Origin: Kolteria novifilia
Lineage (GTDB): Bacteria > Planctomycetota > Planctomycetia > Kolteriales > Kolteriaceae
Assembly: GCA_007748055.1 (NCBI GenBank)
Contig: CP036279.1
Coordinates: 6,758,001 to 6,822,000, forward strand
DNA: 64,000 bases
Direction: 5' to 3'
The notes beneath the pieces are model-generated. The model was not told the origin of the DNA, made no database searches, and saw nothing but the letters and a program-made list of their open reading frames with translations. Both the position numbers and the translations under genes were made by a program. The number at the start of each line of letters is the position of its first letter. Positions within the stretch are counted from its first letter, which is position 1. Positions 42,148 through 51,257 of the stretch are shown here, in pieces.

Positions 42148-42644
42148 GGCGAAGACCCTCTTGAACAATTGGTCAACCTCGCGAACGGACACCGTGGTCA
42201 TCGGTCGCTCCGGTTGGGGCAGGCAGGCAACGCCGCTCAAGCCAGAGTTGCGGGACGTCCGCTGTCGAACCGAGCGAGCAACGCCGTTCGCGCTGAGGAC
42301 TCCACGCCTCGCGAACGCTCTCGAGCTCGGCCTTCGGCACGTCGCACGTCCGATGACTAACGGGAACATATCCGGCAAACGGGAGGTCGACTGAAGTTCG
42401 AGCGAGTTCGCCCATGGGAATTCACCGATCGTCGGACGCACAATCGGCGCAGCGATCGTCTTGGACAAGGTCGTTGACTTGGGCGCAGGTCGGCCAGCCC
42501 CTACGACTGAGCGGACCCGAGCATCACGATCCACGAAACCCCGAAGGTTTGCCAAAGAACGCCGCCCGGCGCGATGTGCCCAAGATGACGGCGTGTCGAG
42601 GTGAACGACCGGCGAGTTGCTCGTGCCAGACCGATACGTTGCGA
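42148..42644. other. Intergenic gap, nothing recognised
   Basis: 497 bases between the minus-strand DMFase-beta-like gene end and the cysteine-rich lipoprotein. No supported gene; no repeat of the families described here. Confidence 0.45.
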
Positions 42645-44192
42645 TCAACCGAGGGCACGTGCGAGGAGGTTCCGAGTCATGCGCTCAACGCGCTCGTCCG
42701 GTCCATGCGGCCGCGACCAGTGAGACCAGGGAAGGATATGCCCCGGCGGGCTAGCGAGGCCCTGAGGCCACCAGATTGTCGACGCGTTGAAGACGATGTT
42801 CCCCTTCGGACCGGGAAAGATGACCGAGGTGTACTTACCCTCCCGCGTCCCGCCCGACCAGATCGGCCCTTCGGCGAGCACCTCGAGATGGGGGATCGAC
42901 AGGTCGGGTTCGCCATGGTGCTCCCAACCGACAAGCCCCGGGATCGACTCGCCCCGCTTCATCCCCGTCCCCTCGAAGACCCAATGGTCGGGATGACGAC
43001 ACGTCCAATCGCCGCCGCCATTGAACGGCACGACCGAGCGAACGCCCATGATCTCCCGCTCGTCGGGCGCGGTCCCCTCCAAGGTGTCGAAGAGCCGTCG
43101 GTAGCTTTCGAGTTCCTCGTCGCGAAGCTCGCCGAAACAGCCGCGCCGCGAAATGATTCGTTTCTCCCGCCCCGACGTGGACCCTTCGAAGGGCGAGTCG
43201 ATGAAGACCGAGTTGCCGCAGAGCCACAGCACGCTCGTCCCGGTGTTGATCGCGGCCTTGGTCGCGTGGAACTGCCGCGGATCCCAGTACTCGTCGTGGC
43301 CGACGCTGAGGAAGACCTTACCGCGAGAGATCGTTGCGGCCTCGATCGTGTCGGCATTGGAGACATAAGTCACGTCGTAGCCGTGCCGTTCCAGCCAGTA
43401 ACTCAGCGGATACTCCCAAAGCAGGTACTCGCCCGATCCGATCGAGAGCGGATGGTCGTAGATCTGCACGTACTTGCCGTAGGGTCGGTCGAAGCTGACC
43501 GCGACGCCGGGGGCATGCGCTCCTCTGGGATCGGTGTAGAGCGACTCGTTGGCCGGCCAACGGTTGTAGGCTTGCCAGGTGTTGTCGCTGACTTGGAAGA
43601 CGACCTCGGCGGGGCGGTTGTCCCGAACCACGAAGATGACGTAGCTCTGCCAATAGGGCTCGGACGGGGAGTCGGGGACCGTCGTCAGTTTGCCGAGATA
43701 GACGCCGCTCGGCCAGTCGTTGGGAATGGTGAGTTGATGGCTCGGCTCCCAACGGCATTCGCGAATCCGCCGCTCGCCGATCTCGGGGACGGACTGCGTC
43801 TTACCCTGGAGCGGCCCGATCGTCGCGAGCTGTCTTCCCCCTTTGCCGCCGTAGTAGCCCAGCCGGTAGAGGTCGAGGAGGAAGCGTCGAGCGGGCTTGG
43901 TGCTGACGTGGAAGGTGATCGTCTCGCCGGCGGCGACCGATTGGCGCGACGCGTAGCCCTCGATCAGGGATGTCCGGTACTTGCCGTCATTGACGCGCAC
44001 CCGCGTCAGTTGCCAGTCGAGCGTTCCCTCCTTGGCGTTCTCTCGCTCGATGAGCGACGCTTGACGTTTCCCGTCCTTGTCGGCGGGACCAGCTTCCCCC
44101 GTGTGAACGGCGGCGGTTCCCGCGAGCGCCGCGGCGCCGGTCCCCTTGAGCAGATCACGTCGGTTGAGCTTCGCCTTCTCCTGGTCGGACAT
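42645..44192 (-). CDS. N,N-dimethylformamidase beta-subunit-like protein, Tat-exported
   Basis: 515 residues from the ATG at 44192 (AAGGTGAAG upstream). The N-terminus KLNRRDLLKGTGAAALAGTAA is a twin-arginine signal. The rest resembles the C-terminal domain of the N,N-dimethylformamidase large subunit: YRLGYYGGKGGRQ (about 118), YVIFVVRDNRPAEVVFQ, NTWQAYNRWPANESLYTD, SVGHDEYWDPRQF and the late GGTREGKYTSVIFP. Such proteins are found in planctomycetes and actinobacteria with unknown substrates; amide hydrolysis is inferred from the family name only. It stands alone. Confidence 0.8.
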   Translation of the reverse strand: MSDQEKAKLNRRDLLKGTGAAALAGTAAVHTGEAGPADKDGKRQASLIERENAKEGTLDWQLTRVRVNDGKYRTSLIEGYASRQSVAAGETITFHVSTKPARRFLLDLYRLGYYGGKGGRQLATIGPLQGKTQSVPEIGERRIRECRWEPSHQLTIPNDWPSGVYLGKLTTVPDSPSEPYWQSYVIFVVRDNRPAEVVFQVSDNTWQAYNRWPANESLYTDPRGAHAPGVAVSFDRPYGKYVQIYDHPLSIGSGEYLLWEYPLSYWLERHGYDVTYVSNADTIEAATISRGKVFLSVGHDEYWDPRQFHATKAAINTGTSVLWLCGNSVFIDSPFEGSTSGREKRIISRRGCFGELRDEELESYRRLFDTLEGTAPDEREIMGVRSVVPFNGGGDWTCRHPDHWVFEGTGMKRGESIPGLVGWEHHGEPDLSIPHLEVLAEGPIWSGGTREGKYTSVIFPGPKGNIVFNASTIWWPQGLASPPGHILPWSHWSRPHGPDERVERMTRNLLARALG

Positions 44193-44404
44193 CGCTTCAC
44201 CTTCCATTGGCGGGAGTGCCGCAAGCTCCTCGGCAGCTCGACGGCACGATTCGTTCGGGTTGTAATGGAGCTTCCACGATTCGGAAGCGGCTAGTTGCTC
44301 TATCATCCTCGACCCGCGAAGCGTGCTCAAGAGACTCCACGGCGGAAAGGTGCGTATAACAAGTCAGTGACGTCAAACGACGGGGACGATCCCACGGGAG
44401 GAGC

Positions 44405-44755
44405 ATGTTCGAGTTCGCGGCAGATGTCGATCCGCCCTACTACGCCGTGATCTTCACGTCGCTCCGGCGGCGTGAGGAGAGCGACGCGTACGAACAGATG
44501 GCAGCGCGGATGCTCGGGTTGGCCGCCAAGCAACCGGGCTACCTCGGCGTGGAATCGGTTCGCGACCCCAGTCGGTTGGGAATCACCGTCTCGTACTGGA
44601 AGGATCTGGCGTCGATCAAGGCCTGGAAAGCACACGCCGACCATCTCGTCGCCCAGGAACTAGGCCGATCACGATGGTACGAAGCGTTCCGTGTCCGCAT
44701 CTGCCGCGTTGAGAGCGAACGATCCATGTCCGCGATTGCACCGACCGAACCATGA
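44405..44755 (+). CDS. ABM-domain (antibiotic biosynthesis monooxygenase) protein
   Basis: 116 residues. Ferredoxin-like small domain with PPYYAVIFTSLRR, ARMLGLAAKQPGYLGVESV and GITVSYWKDLASIKAWK, as in heme-degrading or quinol monooxygenases of the ABM superfamily. ATG directly after GGGAGGAGC. It overlaps the methyltransferase gene by four bases, so the two are co-translated, but the functional link is not obvious. Substrate unknown. Confidence 0.8.
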   Translation: MFEFAADVDPPYYAVIFTSLRRREESDAYEQMAARMLGLAAKQPGYLGVESVRDPSRLGITVSYWKDLASIKAWKAHADHLVAQELGRSRWYEAFRVRICRVESERSMSAIAPTEP

Positions 44756-45558
44756 CCAACGAAGATTCGTCCCAATTGATTCCGATCGCGTCGGCGGACG
44801 ATCCGCGCGTCGGGCACTTCGCCGACCTGAAGGGAGCCGCCCGGCTTCGCGATCAAGGGCTCTTCATCGCCGAGGGGAGCCGGCTGGTGGACCAGTTGCT
44901 TTCGTCGTCGTTCGAACCGCACTCTCTCCTCGTCGAGGAACGAATCGCCCGCGACTATCAGGGGATGGTGCCACCAGGGACCATCCTCTACGTCGCGACC
45001 AAGGACCTCATCGAGAGCCTCGTCGGATTTCGCTTTCATCGCGGCGTCCTCGCGTGCGCTCACCGGCAAGCATCGCCGCCACTGTCGGCGGTCGTCGCGG
45101 AACCCGGTCGGCAAACGCTCGTGGTCTGCTTGGGCGTGCAAGATCCGGTCAACCTGGGGACGATCATACGGACGTCACTCGCGCTCGGGGCCGACGCGAT
45201 CCTTCTCGGCGAGGGCGCTCCCGATCCGTTTTCTCGGCGGGTGCTGCGTGCATCGATGGGGGCCGTGCTGAAGCTGCCCGTCGCGACGATGGAGAGAGTT
45301 GAAGCCGGTTTGGAGGAAGTGCGACGCGGGGACTTCGAACTGGTCGCGACGGTGGTGGGTCCGGAGGCAGTCCCCTTGGACCGGTTCGCGCGGCCGGCGC
45401 GAATGGCGCTGCTCTTGGGAAGCGAGGGAACGGGGCTTGGCGAGGAATGGATCGCGATGGCCGATCACCGGGTGACGATTCCGATCGCCGAACGCTGCGA
45501 ATCGCTCAACGTCGCGATCGCCGCGGGGATCTTCCTGCACCACTGCCGCGCCAAGTGA
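44752..45558 (+). CDS. SpoU/TrmH-family RNA 2'-O-methyltransferase
   Basis: 268 residues. N-terminal substrate-binding part (about 1-100) and SPOUT knot: CLGVQDPVNLGTIIRTSLALG (about 122-142, motif I), LLLGSEGTGLGEEW (about 222, motif II) and CESLNVAIAAGIFLHH (about 245, motif III). The enzyme methylates the ribose of a tRNA or rRNA residue using S-adenosylmethionine. Overlaps the ABM gene. Length fits TrmH/RlmB-like proteins; which RNA is modified cannot be told. Confidence 0.92.
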   Translation: MTNEDSSQLIPIASADDPRVGHFADLKGAARLRDQGLFIAEGSRLVDQLLSSSFEPHSLLVEERIARDYQGMVPPGTILYVATKDLIESLVGFRFHRGVLACAHRQASPPLSAVVAEPGRQTLVVCLGVQDPVNLGTIIRTSLALGADAILLGEGAPDPFSRRVLRASMGAVLKLPVATMERVEAGLEEVRRGDFELVATVVGPEAVPLDRFARPARMALLLGSEGTGLGEEWIAMADHRVTIPIAERCESLNVAIAAGIFLHHCRAK

Positions 45559-45577
45559 GACGGAGTCGGCAAGAGAC

Positions 45578-45763
45578 TCAGCGTGGATAGCGGTTCCAAC
45601 GCAACTCCGACCCGATCACCGCCAACACCGCCACCCCATTGACCGCGCAAAACGCGAGAATGGTGTAAACCTCCGGTGCCGGCTCCGCTTGAATGGCCAC
45701 TAGGGTTGTCATGCCAGTGGCAAGCGCGACCACGGCAACGAAGAGTCCTTCGACCCAATTCAT
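45578..45763 (-). CDS. Small two-helix membrane protein of unknown function
   Basis: 61 residues from the ATG at 45763, chosen because GGGGAGAGG lies five bases upstream. Two hydrophobic segments (LFVAVVALATGMTTLVAI and YTILAFCAVNGVAVLAVIG) with a short charged loop and tail. Converges on the TrmH gene 19 bases away. No family recognised; the strong ribosome site is the main support. Confidence 0.55.
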   Translation of the reverse strand: MNWVEGLFVAVVALATGMTTLVAIQAEPAPEVYTILAFCAVNGVAVLAVIGSELRWNRYPR

Positions 45764-46187
45764 CGCCACCTCTCCCCGGTCTAGAAAGAGTTCCTCATCG
45801 ACATTGAGTAGATGTCACGTCGACCCATCCACCTCGATCGGGTCGTCGTCCTTGGCTGCTGGAAAGGGCGCCTTCCCAGCCAATGGTTGCGGGATCGGTC
45901 ATTCAAGAAGCGTCGCCAAAACGTCGCTTCGCGAACACCGACATGTGGGACGTACGAATGAAAGGAAAACGAAGCCGCCGTGCGTCTCACAGTTTTAACG
46001 ATAGCTCGCACTGGGAGGATGTTCAAACGAATTAAAGATGAGGTTTGAGAAGGTTCTGTTAGCAATTCGTTGAAGTATTCGCTACAGGCGACGAACGGCA
46101 CTCTTGCCCCAATCACTGGCGACTCCCGCATGCCCACAATAAAAGCATGGGCACCGCCCCAAGAGATCTCTTGACGATGCGGGACTC
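45764..46187. other. Intergenic gap with a family C palindrome
   Basis: 424 bases. At 46127-46155 GCATGCCCACAATAAAAGCATGGGC is a degenerate copy of the GCATGCCCAC/GTGGGCATG palindrome. No gene supported. Confidence 0.45.
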
Positions 46188-47582
46188 CTACGTCGCCTCG
46201 TTCGCAGTCACCACCGAGGAAGCGACGCCGGATTCGAGCTTCTCGCGAGTTTCCTGGTCACTCGGCCGCTTGAGATAAAGATCGTAAATCGCCAGCGTGT
46301 CGGCCGCCATCATCTCCGCGCTGAAGGACCGATGCACACTCTCCTTCCCCAACCGGGCTAGCTCATCCCGGCCCGGATGGTCGGTGAGCATTTCCTCGAG
46401 CATCTCGGCGAGGTGCTCGGTGTCGTTGGGCCGATGGAGCCGTCCGCCACCGGTGGCCGAGAGCAACTCCGGAAAAGCGCCGTGGTCGGGCGTGATGACC
46501 GGAACTCCGCTCGCAAGGGCCTCGAGGACGTAGATCCCCTTTGGCTCGCGATAGGTGGTTGGCACCGAAAGGACATCGATCCGCTTGAGAAACTCGACCT
46601 TCCCTTGGCGATCGACACTGCCGTGATGCACGAAATTCCCCTCGGCGCCGGCACGGCGAATCTTCTCGAGTTGCTCTTCGAAGAACTTCTCGTCGTCCTT
46701 GCCGAGCCAACCGGCCGCGCGCAGCACGAGCTGCTCCATTCCCGGCCGCTTGCGAAGCTCGAGAAACGCGTCGACGAGCAAGTGAAATCCCTTGGCGGGG
46801 CAGATTCGGGCCAAGTAGCCAATCGCCGGCGGTTCGGTCGTCGCCCCGTCGGCGGAGGGTTGGTGCTCGTGATGGAAGTCGATCAAGTTGATCCCCATCG
46901 AGGCGATGTGAAACCGCTCGCGCGGAACGCCCAGGAGGGTCGCCATGTAGTCGGCATAGTAGTTGCTAAAGACGATGTAGCCGTCAATGTGATCCCCCAA
47001 CCGCGCGATCGCTTCGAGCGCCTGGGAGAAGTAGGGCTCGGGAAGTCCCTCAAGGAAGAGATCGTCGCCTTGAAGCGTCACGAGGACCGGACAACCGAGA
47101 CGTCGCTTGAGCTCCGGAATGCAGCCACCAATCAGGATGTTGCTCAGATTGATCAAGCTTGGGCGGATCGTTTCCTGCAGGAAGTGGGCGAGCCGGTCGA
47201 CCTCCTTGCGAAGATTCCCCTGCTCTCCTCGCAGCATCGAAACGGTCAGTTTCCCCAGCTTCTCCGGGTTGGTGCGAATGCCGAAGCTCGCGAGCCAGCG
47301 AATGAGCCCCGGCCGATCGAGCCAGCGATCGAACGCTTGCGGCAGGTAGCGGAAGAAGGGAATCTTCTCCTGCAAGTAGACGTTGATGCCACCGAAGTAG
47401 ACCTGTTCCTGACTGTTGTTGTCCTCGTCCGTGCGCAGCGGCGTGTAGGTCGGGATGAGCACGATGTCGCGCCCGAGCCGCTGGATCGCTCCCGCGAGGG
47501 CGTTGTCGCGCAGGCAACTGCCGCAGAACATGTTGGCGGCGCCCGCCGTCAAATAGGCGATCGTTTCCCGTGACTGACTCAT
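46188..47582 (-). CDS. Glycosyltransferase family 4
   Basis: 464 residues from the ATG at 47582; an in-frame ATG at 47624 is possible. GT-B fold: N-terminal TAGAANMFCGSCLRDNALA, acceptor side to about 240, then the donor domain with GYLARICPAKGFHLL (about 255-270), and EALASGVPVITPDHGAFPEL, the UDP/GDP-sugar-binding E-x7-E motif. It transfers a sugar retaining its anomeric form. The N-terminal MFCGSCLRDN and PTYTPLRTDE segments are of a subgroup common in planctomycetes. The gene stands alone. Confidence 0.9.
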   Translation of the reverse strand: MSQSRETIAYLTAGAANMFCGSCLRDNALAGAIQRLGRDIVLIPTYTPLRTDEDNNSQEQVYFGGINVYLQEKIPFFRYLPQAFDRWLDRPGLIRWLASFGIRTNPEKLGKLTVSMLRGEQGNLRKEVDRLAHFLQETIRPSLINLSNILIGGCIPELKRRLGCPVLVTLQGDDLFLEGLPEPYFSQALEAIARLGDHIDGYIVFSNYYADYMATLLGVPRERFHIASMGINLIDFHHEHQPSADGATTEPPAIGYLARICPAKGFHLLVDAFLELRKRPGMEQLVLRAAGWLGKDDEKFFEEQLEKIRRAGAEGNFVHHGSVDRQGKVEFLKRIDVLSVPTTYREPKGIYVLEALASGVPVITPDHGAFPELLSATGGGRLHRPNDTEHLAEMLEEMLTDHPGRDELARLGKESVHRSFSAEMMAADTLAIYDLYLKRPSDQETREKLESGVASSVVTANEAT

Positions 47583-47925
47583 GGATCGTTCCGTGGAGGG
47601 CGGCATTGTTTCGCTTTCGGCCATTATAGTCGCCCAGGGCGCCGATCTCCCGCGCAACTTCGCTCGGTCATCGTGCCTGCGACGCCCAAGAACGTCGGCC
47701 GCGGGCGCCCCGGCCAAGTTGAAAGAGAGAATCCGCAAACCTAAAACACCAACATGATTGGCGATGCCGTCGCGGACCCTCGGGCGGCACGCGGCCGTGA
47801 AACCAGAAGCCGAACGCCCGTGTGCGGCGGCAGGAACCCGAAACGGAGTCCGTGGAGCGATCCCCCTCCCAACGCAGTCTTCACTGTGTTCGAGTCACGG
47901 CCCCTTCTGTAACTCAGGCACCACC

Positions 47926-49104
47926 ATGACGAAACGATCTGGTCTCTCGACCGTCAGTGTTCATGCCGGCGAGCAGCGTCAAAAATTCGGCGACGCGATG
48001 ACCGATCCGATCTTCTGTACCTCGACCTATACGTTCGAGACCAATGACGACGTTCGCGCCTTCGCGGAGAAAAAGACCGAGCGAGAGGAGTACGGACGCT
48101 ACGGCAGCCCCAACGAGCGCGTCGTCGAGCGGAAGCTCGCGGCCCTCGAAGGAGGCGAGGCGGCCGTCCTCTTCTCCTCCGGCATGGCCGCGTTCGTCGG
48201 CCTGCTGATGTCCAAAGTCAGCGCAGGCGACAACGTCGTCTTCTTCGACGAGTGCTACCACCGCAGTCGCGAGTTCTGCGTCAAGCATCTCTCGCGCTTC
48301 GGCGTCGAGTCGCGCCAGATCCCCACGGGGGACTACGAGGCCCTCGAACGGTCGATCGACGATCGCACCAAGATGCTCGTCTCCGAATCGCCGACCAACC
48401 CGCACCTCTCGGTGGTCGATCTCGAGCGCTTCATCGCCATCGCCCGCGACAGAAACGTCGAGTCGATGATCGATGCGACGCTGGCGACGCCGTACAACCT
48501 CCGCCCGCTCGACTACGGTATCGACTACGTTCTGCACTCCGCCACGAAATACCTCGGCGGCCACAACGATCTCCTGGCCGGCGTCGTGATCGGCTCGGCC
48601 GAGAAGATGGAGTCGGTTCGCTATCTGCGCGGTATCATGGGAGCCGTCAACTCCTCGATGAACGGCTTCCTGCTCCAGCGCGGCCTCAAGACCTTCTCGC
48701 TTCGCATGCAACAACACAACCAGAATGGAGCCACCCTCGCGGAGTTCCTCCACGATCACCCGAAGGTCGAACGCATCTGGTACCCGGGATTGCGAAGCCA
48801 CCCCTACCACGACATCGCCCGCCAAACGATGAAGGGATTTGGCGGCCTACTGACCTTCACCGTCAAGGGAAACGCGGAGACCGCCAGCCGAGTCATCGAC
48901 AAGGTCGAGATCCCTCGGATTGGCCCGAGCCTCGGCGGGGTCGAGTCGCTCATCGAGCAGCCGATGCTGATGAGCTACTTCAACATGACCCCCGAAGAGC
49001 GCGCCGCCGTCGGGATCGAAGACGCGATGATCCGCGTGTCGCTCGGCATCGAAGACACCGACGACCTCCTCGACGACTTCAAGACCGCCCTCGACGCGAT
49101 CTAG
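47926..49104 (+). CDS. Cystathionine gamma-synthase/lyase-family PLP enzyme, copy 1
   Basis: 392 residues from the ATG at 47926. PLP fold of the Cys/Met metabolism family: HAGEQ at the start, YGRYGSPNERVVERKLA, SSGMAAFVGLL, the lysine in LHSATKYLGGHNDLL and the substrate pocket SLGGVESLIEQPMLMSY. Acts on homoserine esters or cystathionine; which one is not decidable. A paralogue follows 265 bases later. Confidence 0.9.
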   Translation: MTKRSGLSTVSVHAGEQRQKFGDAMTDPIFCTSTYTFETNDDVRAFAEKKTEREEYGRYGSPNERVVERKLAALEGGEAAVLFSSGMAAFVGLLMSKVSAGDNVVFFDECYHRSREFCVKHLSRFGVESRQIPTGDYEALERSIDDRTKMLVSESPTNPHLSVVDLERFIAIARDRNVESMIDATLATPYNLRPLDYGIDYVLHSATKYLGGHNDLLAGVVIGSAEKMESVRYLRGIMGAVNSSMNGFLLQRGLKTFSLRMQQHNQNGATLAEFLHDHPKVERIWYPGLRSHPYHDIARQTMKGFGGLLTFTVKGNAETASRVIDKVEIPRIGPSLGGVESLIEQPMLMSYFNMTPEERAAVGIEDAMIRVSLGIEDTDDLLDDFKTALDAI

Positions 49105-49131
49105 CCGATCGGCTATCGGCTATCGAGCGAC

Positions 49132-49160
49132 GGGTGCCACTGGCTGATTGTCAGCCAGTG
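49132..49160. repeat. Family D palindrome
   Basis: GGTGCCACTGGCTGATTGT and CAGCCAGTG arms, 28 bases after the first transsulfuration gene. It could serve as a terminator. Confidence 0.7.
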
Positions 49161-49267
49161 CTCGAGTCATGAGAGAACGACCAAACATACCTGCTGTCGA
49201 CGATTAGACGGAACACTTGTGTTTTGTCAAACGCCGACATTCGACTGATATCAATGCAAGCTGTTCT

Positions 49268-49297
49268 CGCTGGCTGACAAGCAGCCAGTGGCACCCG
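49268..49297. repeat. Family D palindrome
   Basis: CGCTGGCTGACAAGCAGCCAGTGGCACC, upstream of the second transsulfuration gene; inverted relative to the copy at 49132. Confidence 0.7.
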
Positions 49298-49368
49298 AAT
49301 ACTTACAACAGACACGACACCAGCGGTCGCCGCGGTCCAGCACCCGATCACCTTCGACGAGATCCACC

Positions 49369-50517
49369 ATGCGTTTCCGAACTCAAGCGATCCATGCCGG
49401 CAATCACAAGGACCCCGAGACCGGAGCGGTGGTTCCCCCGATCCATGTCGCCTCGACCTACGTCCAACCCGGCGCCGGCGACTGGGGCAAGTTCGACTAC
49501 GCTCGTAGCGGCAACCCGACCCGCGCGCGCCTCGAGGAGACCCTCGCGGCGATCGAGGGCGGCACCAACGCCCTGGCTTTCGCCACCGGCATGGCCGCGA
49601 CTCACGCCGTGACCATGCTGCTCGAAGCCGGCGATCACATCGTCGCCGGTCAAGACATCTACGGGGGCAGTTATCGCCTCTTCCACAAGATCATCAATCG
49701 CTCCGGGATCACGGTGACCCTGGTGCCGCCGCACGACGTCGAGGCCTTCGAAAAGGCGATCACCCCGAAGACGAAGCTCCTTTGGCTCGAGTCGCCCGGC
49801 AACCCGCTGCTGACGATCACCGACCTCGAGGCCTGCGCCGGCGTCGCCCAAAAACACGGCATCCTCTCGGCGGTCGACAACACCTTCGCCAGTCCCGTCC
49901 TCACCCGACCGCTCGAGTTGGGTCTCGACATCGTGATGCACTCGGCGACCAAGTACCTCGGCGGCCATAGCGATTTGCTCGGCGGCGCCCTCGTCGTCAA
50001 GGATCGCGATCTCTTCGATCGACTCTACTTTGTCCAGAACGCGACCGGCGCGGTGATGTCCCCGTTCGAATCCTTCCTCTGCTCGCGCGGCATCAAGACC
50101 CTCGAACTGCGCGTTCGCGAGCACTGCCGCTCGGCGCTGCGGATCGCGACCTACCTCGATGAACATCCGAAGGTCTCGAAGGTCTTCTACCCTGGACTGG
50201 CCAATCATCCGGGGCATGAGACGGCGACCAAGCAGATGAAGGGTGGCTATGGCGGGATGCTGAGCTTTCAGCTCGATGCCGACTTCGAGGCGGCCCAGTC
50301 ATTCGTCGGCCGGACCAAACTTTTTCAACTCGCCGTCAGTCTCGGCGCGGTCGAATCACTTATCGAGCAGCCCGCCTCGATGTCGCACGCGAGCTACGAT
50401 CGCGAGGACCGACTTGCTCACGGCATCGAGGACAGCCTCATTCGGCTCTCGATCGGGCTCGAGGATCCCGACGATCTGATCGAGGATCTGGAGATGGCCC
50501 TCGCCGGCGTGTCGTGA
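49369..50517 (+). CDS. Cystathionine gamma-synthase/lyase-family PLP enzyme, copy 2
   Basis: 382 residues from the ATG at 49369. Same fold: RTQAIHAGNHKDPETGAV, STYVQP, YARSGNPTRARLEETLA, FATGMAATHAV, the PLP lysine in MHSATKYLGGHSDLLGG and LGAVESLIEQPASMSH. The N-terminal AGNHKDPETGAVVPPI and the ARSGNPTR motif are those of classical cystathionine gamma-synthase and lyase. Two adjacent genes of this kind suggest a transsulfuration pair (synthase plus lyase), which is inference. Family D palindromes lie between them. Confidence 0.92.
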   Translation: MRFRTQAIHAGNHKDPETGAVVPPIHVASTYVQPGAGDWGKFDYARSGNPTRARLEETLAAIEGGTNALAFATGMAATHAVTMLLEAGDHIVAGQDIYGGSYRLFHKIINRSGITVTLVPPHDVEAFEKAITPKTKLLWLESPGNPLLTITDLEACAGVAQKHGILSAVDNTFASPVLTRPLELGLDIVMHSATKYLGGHSDLLGGALVVKDRDLFDRLYFVQNATGAVMSPFESFLCSRGIKTLELRVREHCRSALRIATYLDEHPKVSKVFYPGLANHPGHETATKQMKGGYGGMLSFQLDADFEAAQSFVGRTKLFQLAVSLGAVESLIEQPASMSHASYDREDRLAHGIEDSLIRLSIGLEDPDDLIEDLEMALAGVS

Positions 50518-50718
50518 TCTCGGACGTTTCCTTCGCCGAGGAGGTCCGAGGACTCATGCGAGCCGCGCAAATCGCGTCGTTCCCGCATACCGACGCGAGC
50601 GTCGTCGTCGAACACTCGGCCAAAACTTGCGGCTTTCGTTCGCCATCGGGCACGCGAAGATCGTAAAAGAGGAACAGCGTCGGCGGGTACTCGTTCCCCG
50701 GCAAGAGGATCCAAGCGA

Positions 50719-51003
50719 ATGTTCCCGACAGCCTTTCTCGGAATTCCAACGCTCACCGGCGACGCGATCGTCGGCCCCGGAGCCCCCACCGTCATCATCG
50801 GCGTCGCCCCCGTCTCGTGTACCGGCGACGCGGTCACCGGAGCCGCTTGCACCGGAACGGTCGGCGTCGGCAGCTTCACCGTCCTCGCCTGCGGCCGTCC
50901 CGTCAACCGGCTGAGCACGCCGGTCATGGGCGTCAATCCCGCCAGCGGAGTCCCCGTCACCACCGCCACCGGCGCCGGCTCTCCCACCGTCCTCACGTCC
51001 TAG
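50719..51003 (+). CDS. Orphan PAAR-like small protein
   Basis: 94 residues. Repeated glycine/valine-rich beta pattern: GPGAPTVIIGVAPVSCTGDAV, GVGSFTVLACGRPVNRLS and GAGSPTVLTS at the end, which is the (G)SPTV(x)I(N)G(x)P(A)xxxGD pattern of PAAR proteins that sharpen the tip of type VI secretion or contractile phage-like spikes. No VgrG, sheath or other secretion gene lies in the window. It might belong to an extracellular contractile system coded elsewhere. Start preceded by GAGGATC. Confidence 0.6.
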   Translation: MFPTAFLGIPTLTGDAIVGPGAPTVIIGVAPVSCTGDAVTGAACTGTVGVGSFTVLACGRPVNRLSTPVMGVNPASGVPVTTATGAGSPTVLTS

Positions 51004-51030
51004 CCCTAGTCCTCTGGTCCATCGAATTTC

Positions 51031-51060
51031 TTGGTGCCGTTGGCTGCTTGTCAGCCAGTG
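51031..51060. repeat. Family D palindrome
   Basis: TTGGTGCCGTTGGCTGCTTGT and CAGCCAGTG arms, 28 bases after the PAAR-like gene. Confidence 0.7.
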
Positions 51061-51092
51061 CCAAAGGAGCGCGAGGCTCCGTTTCGGCTTGG

Positions 51093-51180
51093 GTGCCATG
51101 CTCCACGCTGGCGTGGGCATGCAAAGAGGATCACGCTGGCGTGGGCATGCAAAGAGGATCACGCTGGCGTGGGCATGCGG
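51093..51180. repeat. Family C repeat array, orientation 1
   Basis: Three units with CACGCTGGCGTGGGCATGC, linked by AAAGAGGAT. The complementary unit (CCCACGCAAGCGTGATCC) is repeated at 52124-52200, so the two arrays form an inverted pair around the MITEs and the Nif11-like gene. Confidence 0.7.
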
Positions 51181-51191
51181 AACACGCCTAT

Positions 51192-51254
51192 GATTGGGCA
51201 ATCTTCCACACGAACTGAGGGCCGAGATTCAATGTAACGAACTTGCCAATCAGG
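51192..51254. repeat. Repeat family E, copy 2
   Basis: About 63 bases matching 34331-34394 with a few changes (GGCAATCTTCCACACGAACT through GCGAGATTCAATGTAACG-like to CCAATCAGG). Confidence 0.6.
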
Positions 51255-51257
51255 ACA

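Noticed and set aside
42414-44294. 626-codon plus-strand frame opposite the DMFase-beta-like gene
   Set aside because: It is antisense to a gene with a Tat signal and clear family motifs, and its own translation has none.
45781-46137. 118-codon minus-strand frame in the gap before the GT4 gene
   Set aside because: No family similarity or ribosome site, and it runs through repeat sequence.
47758-47925. Possible riboswitch (SAM-type) ahead of the first transsulfuration gene
   Set aside because: I looked for SAM-I and SAM-II style conserved segments and found none; the leader shows no convincing structure.
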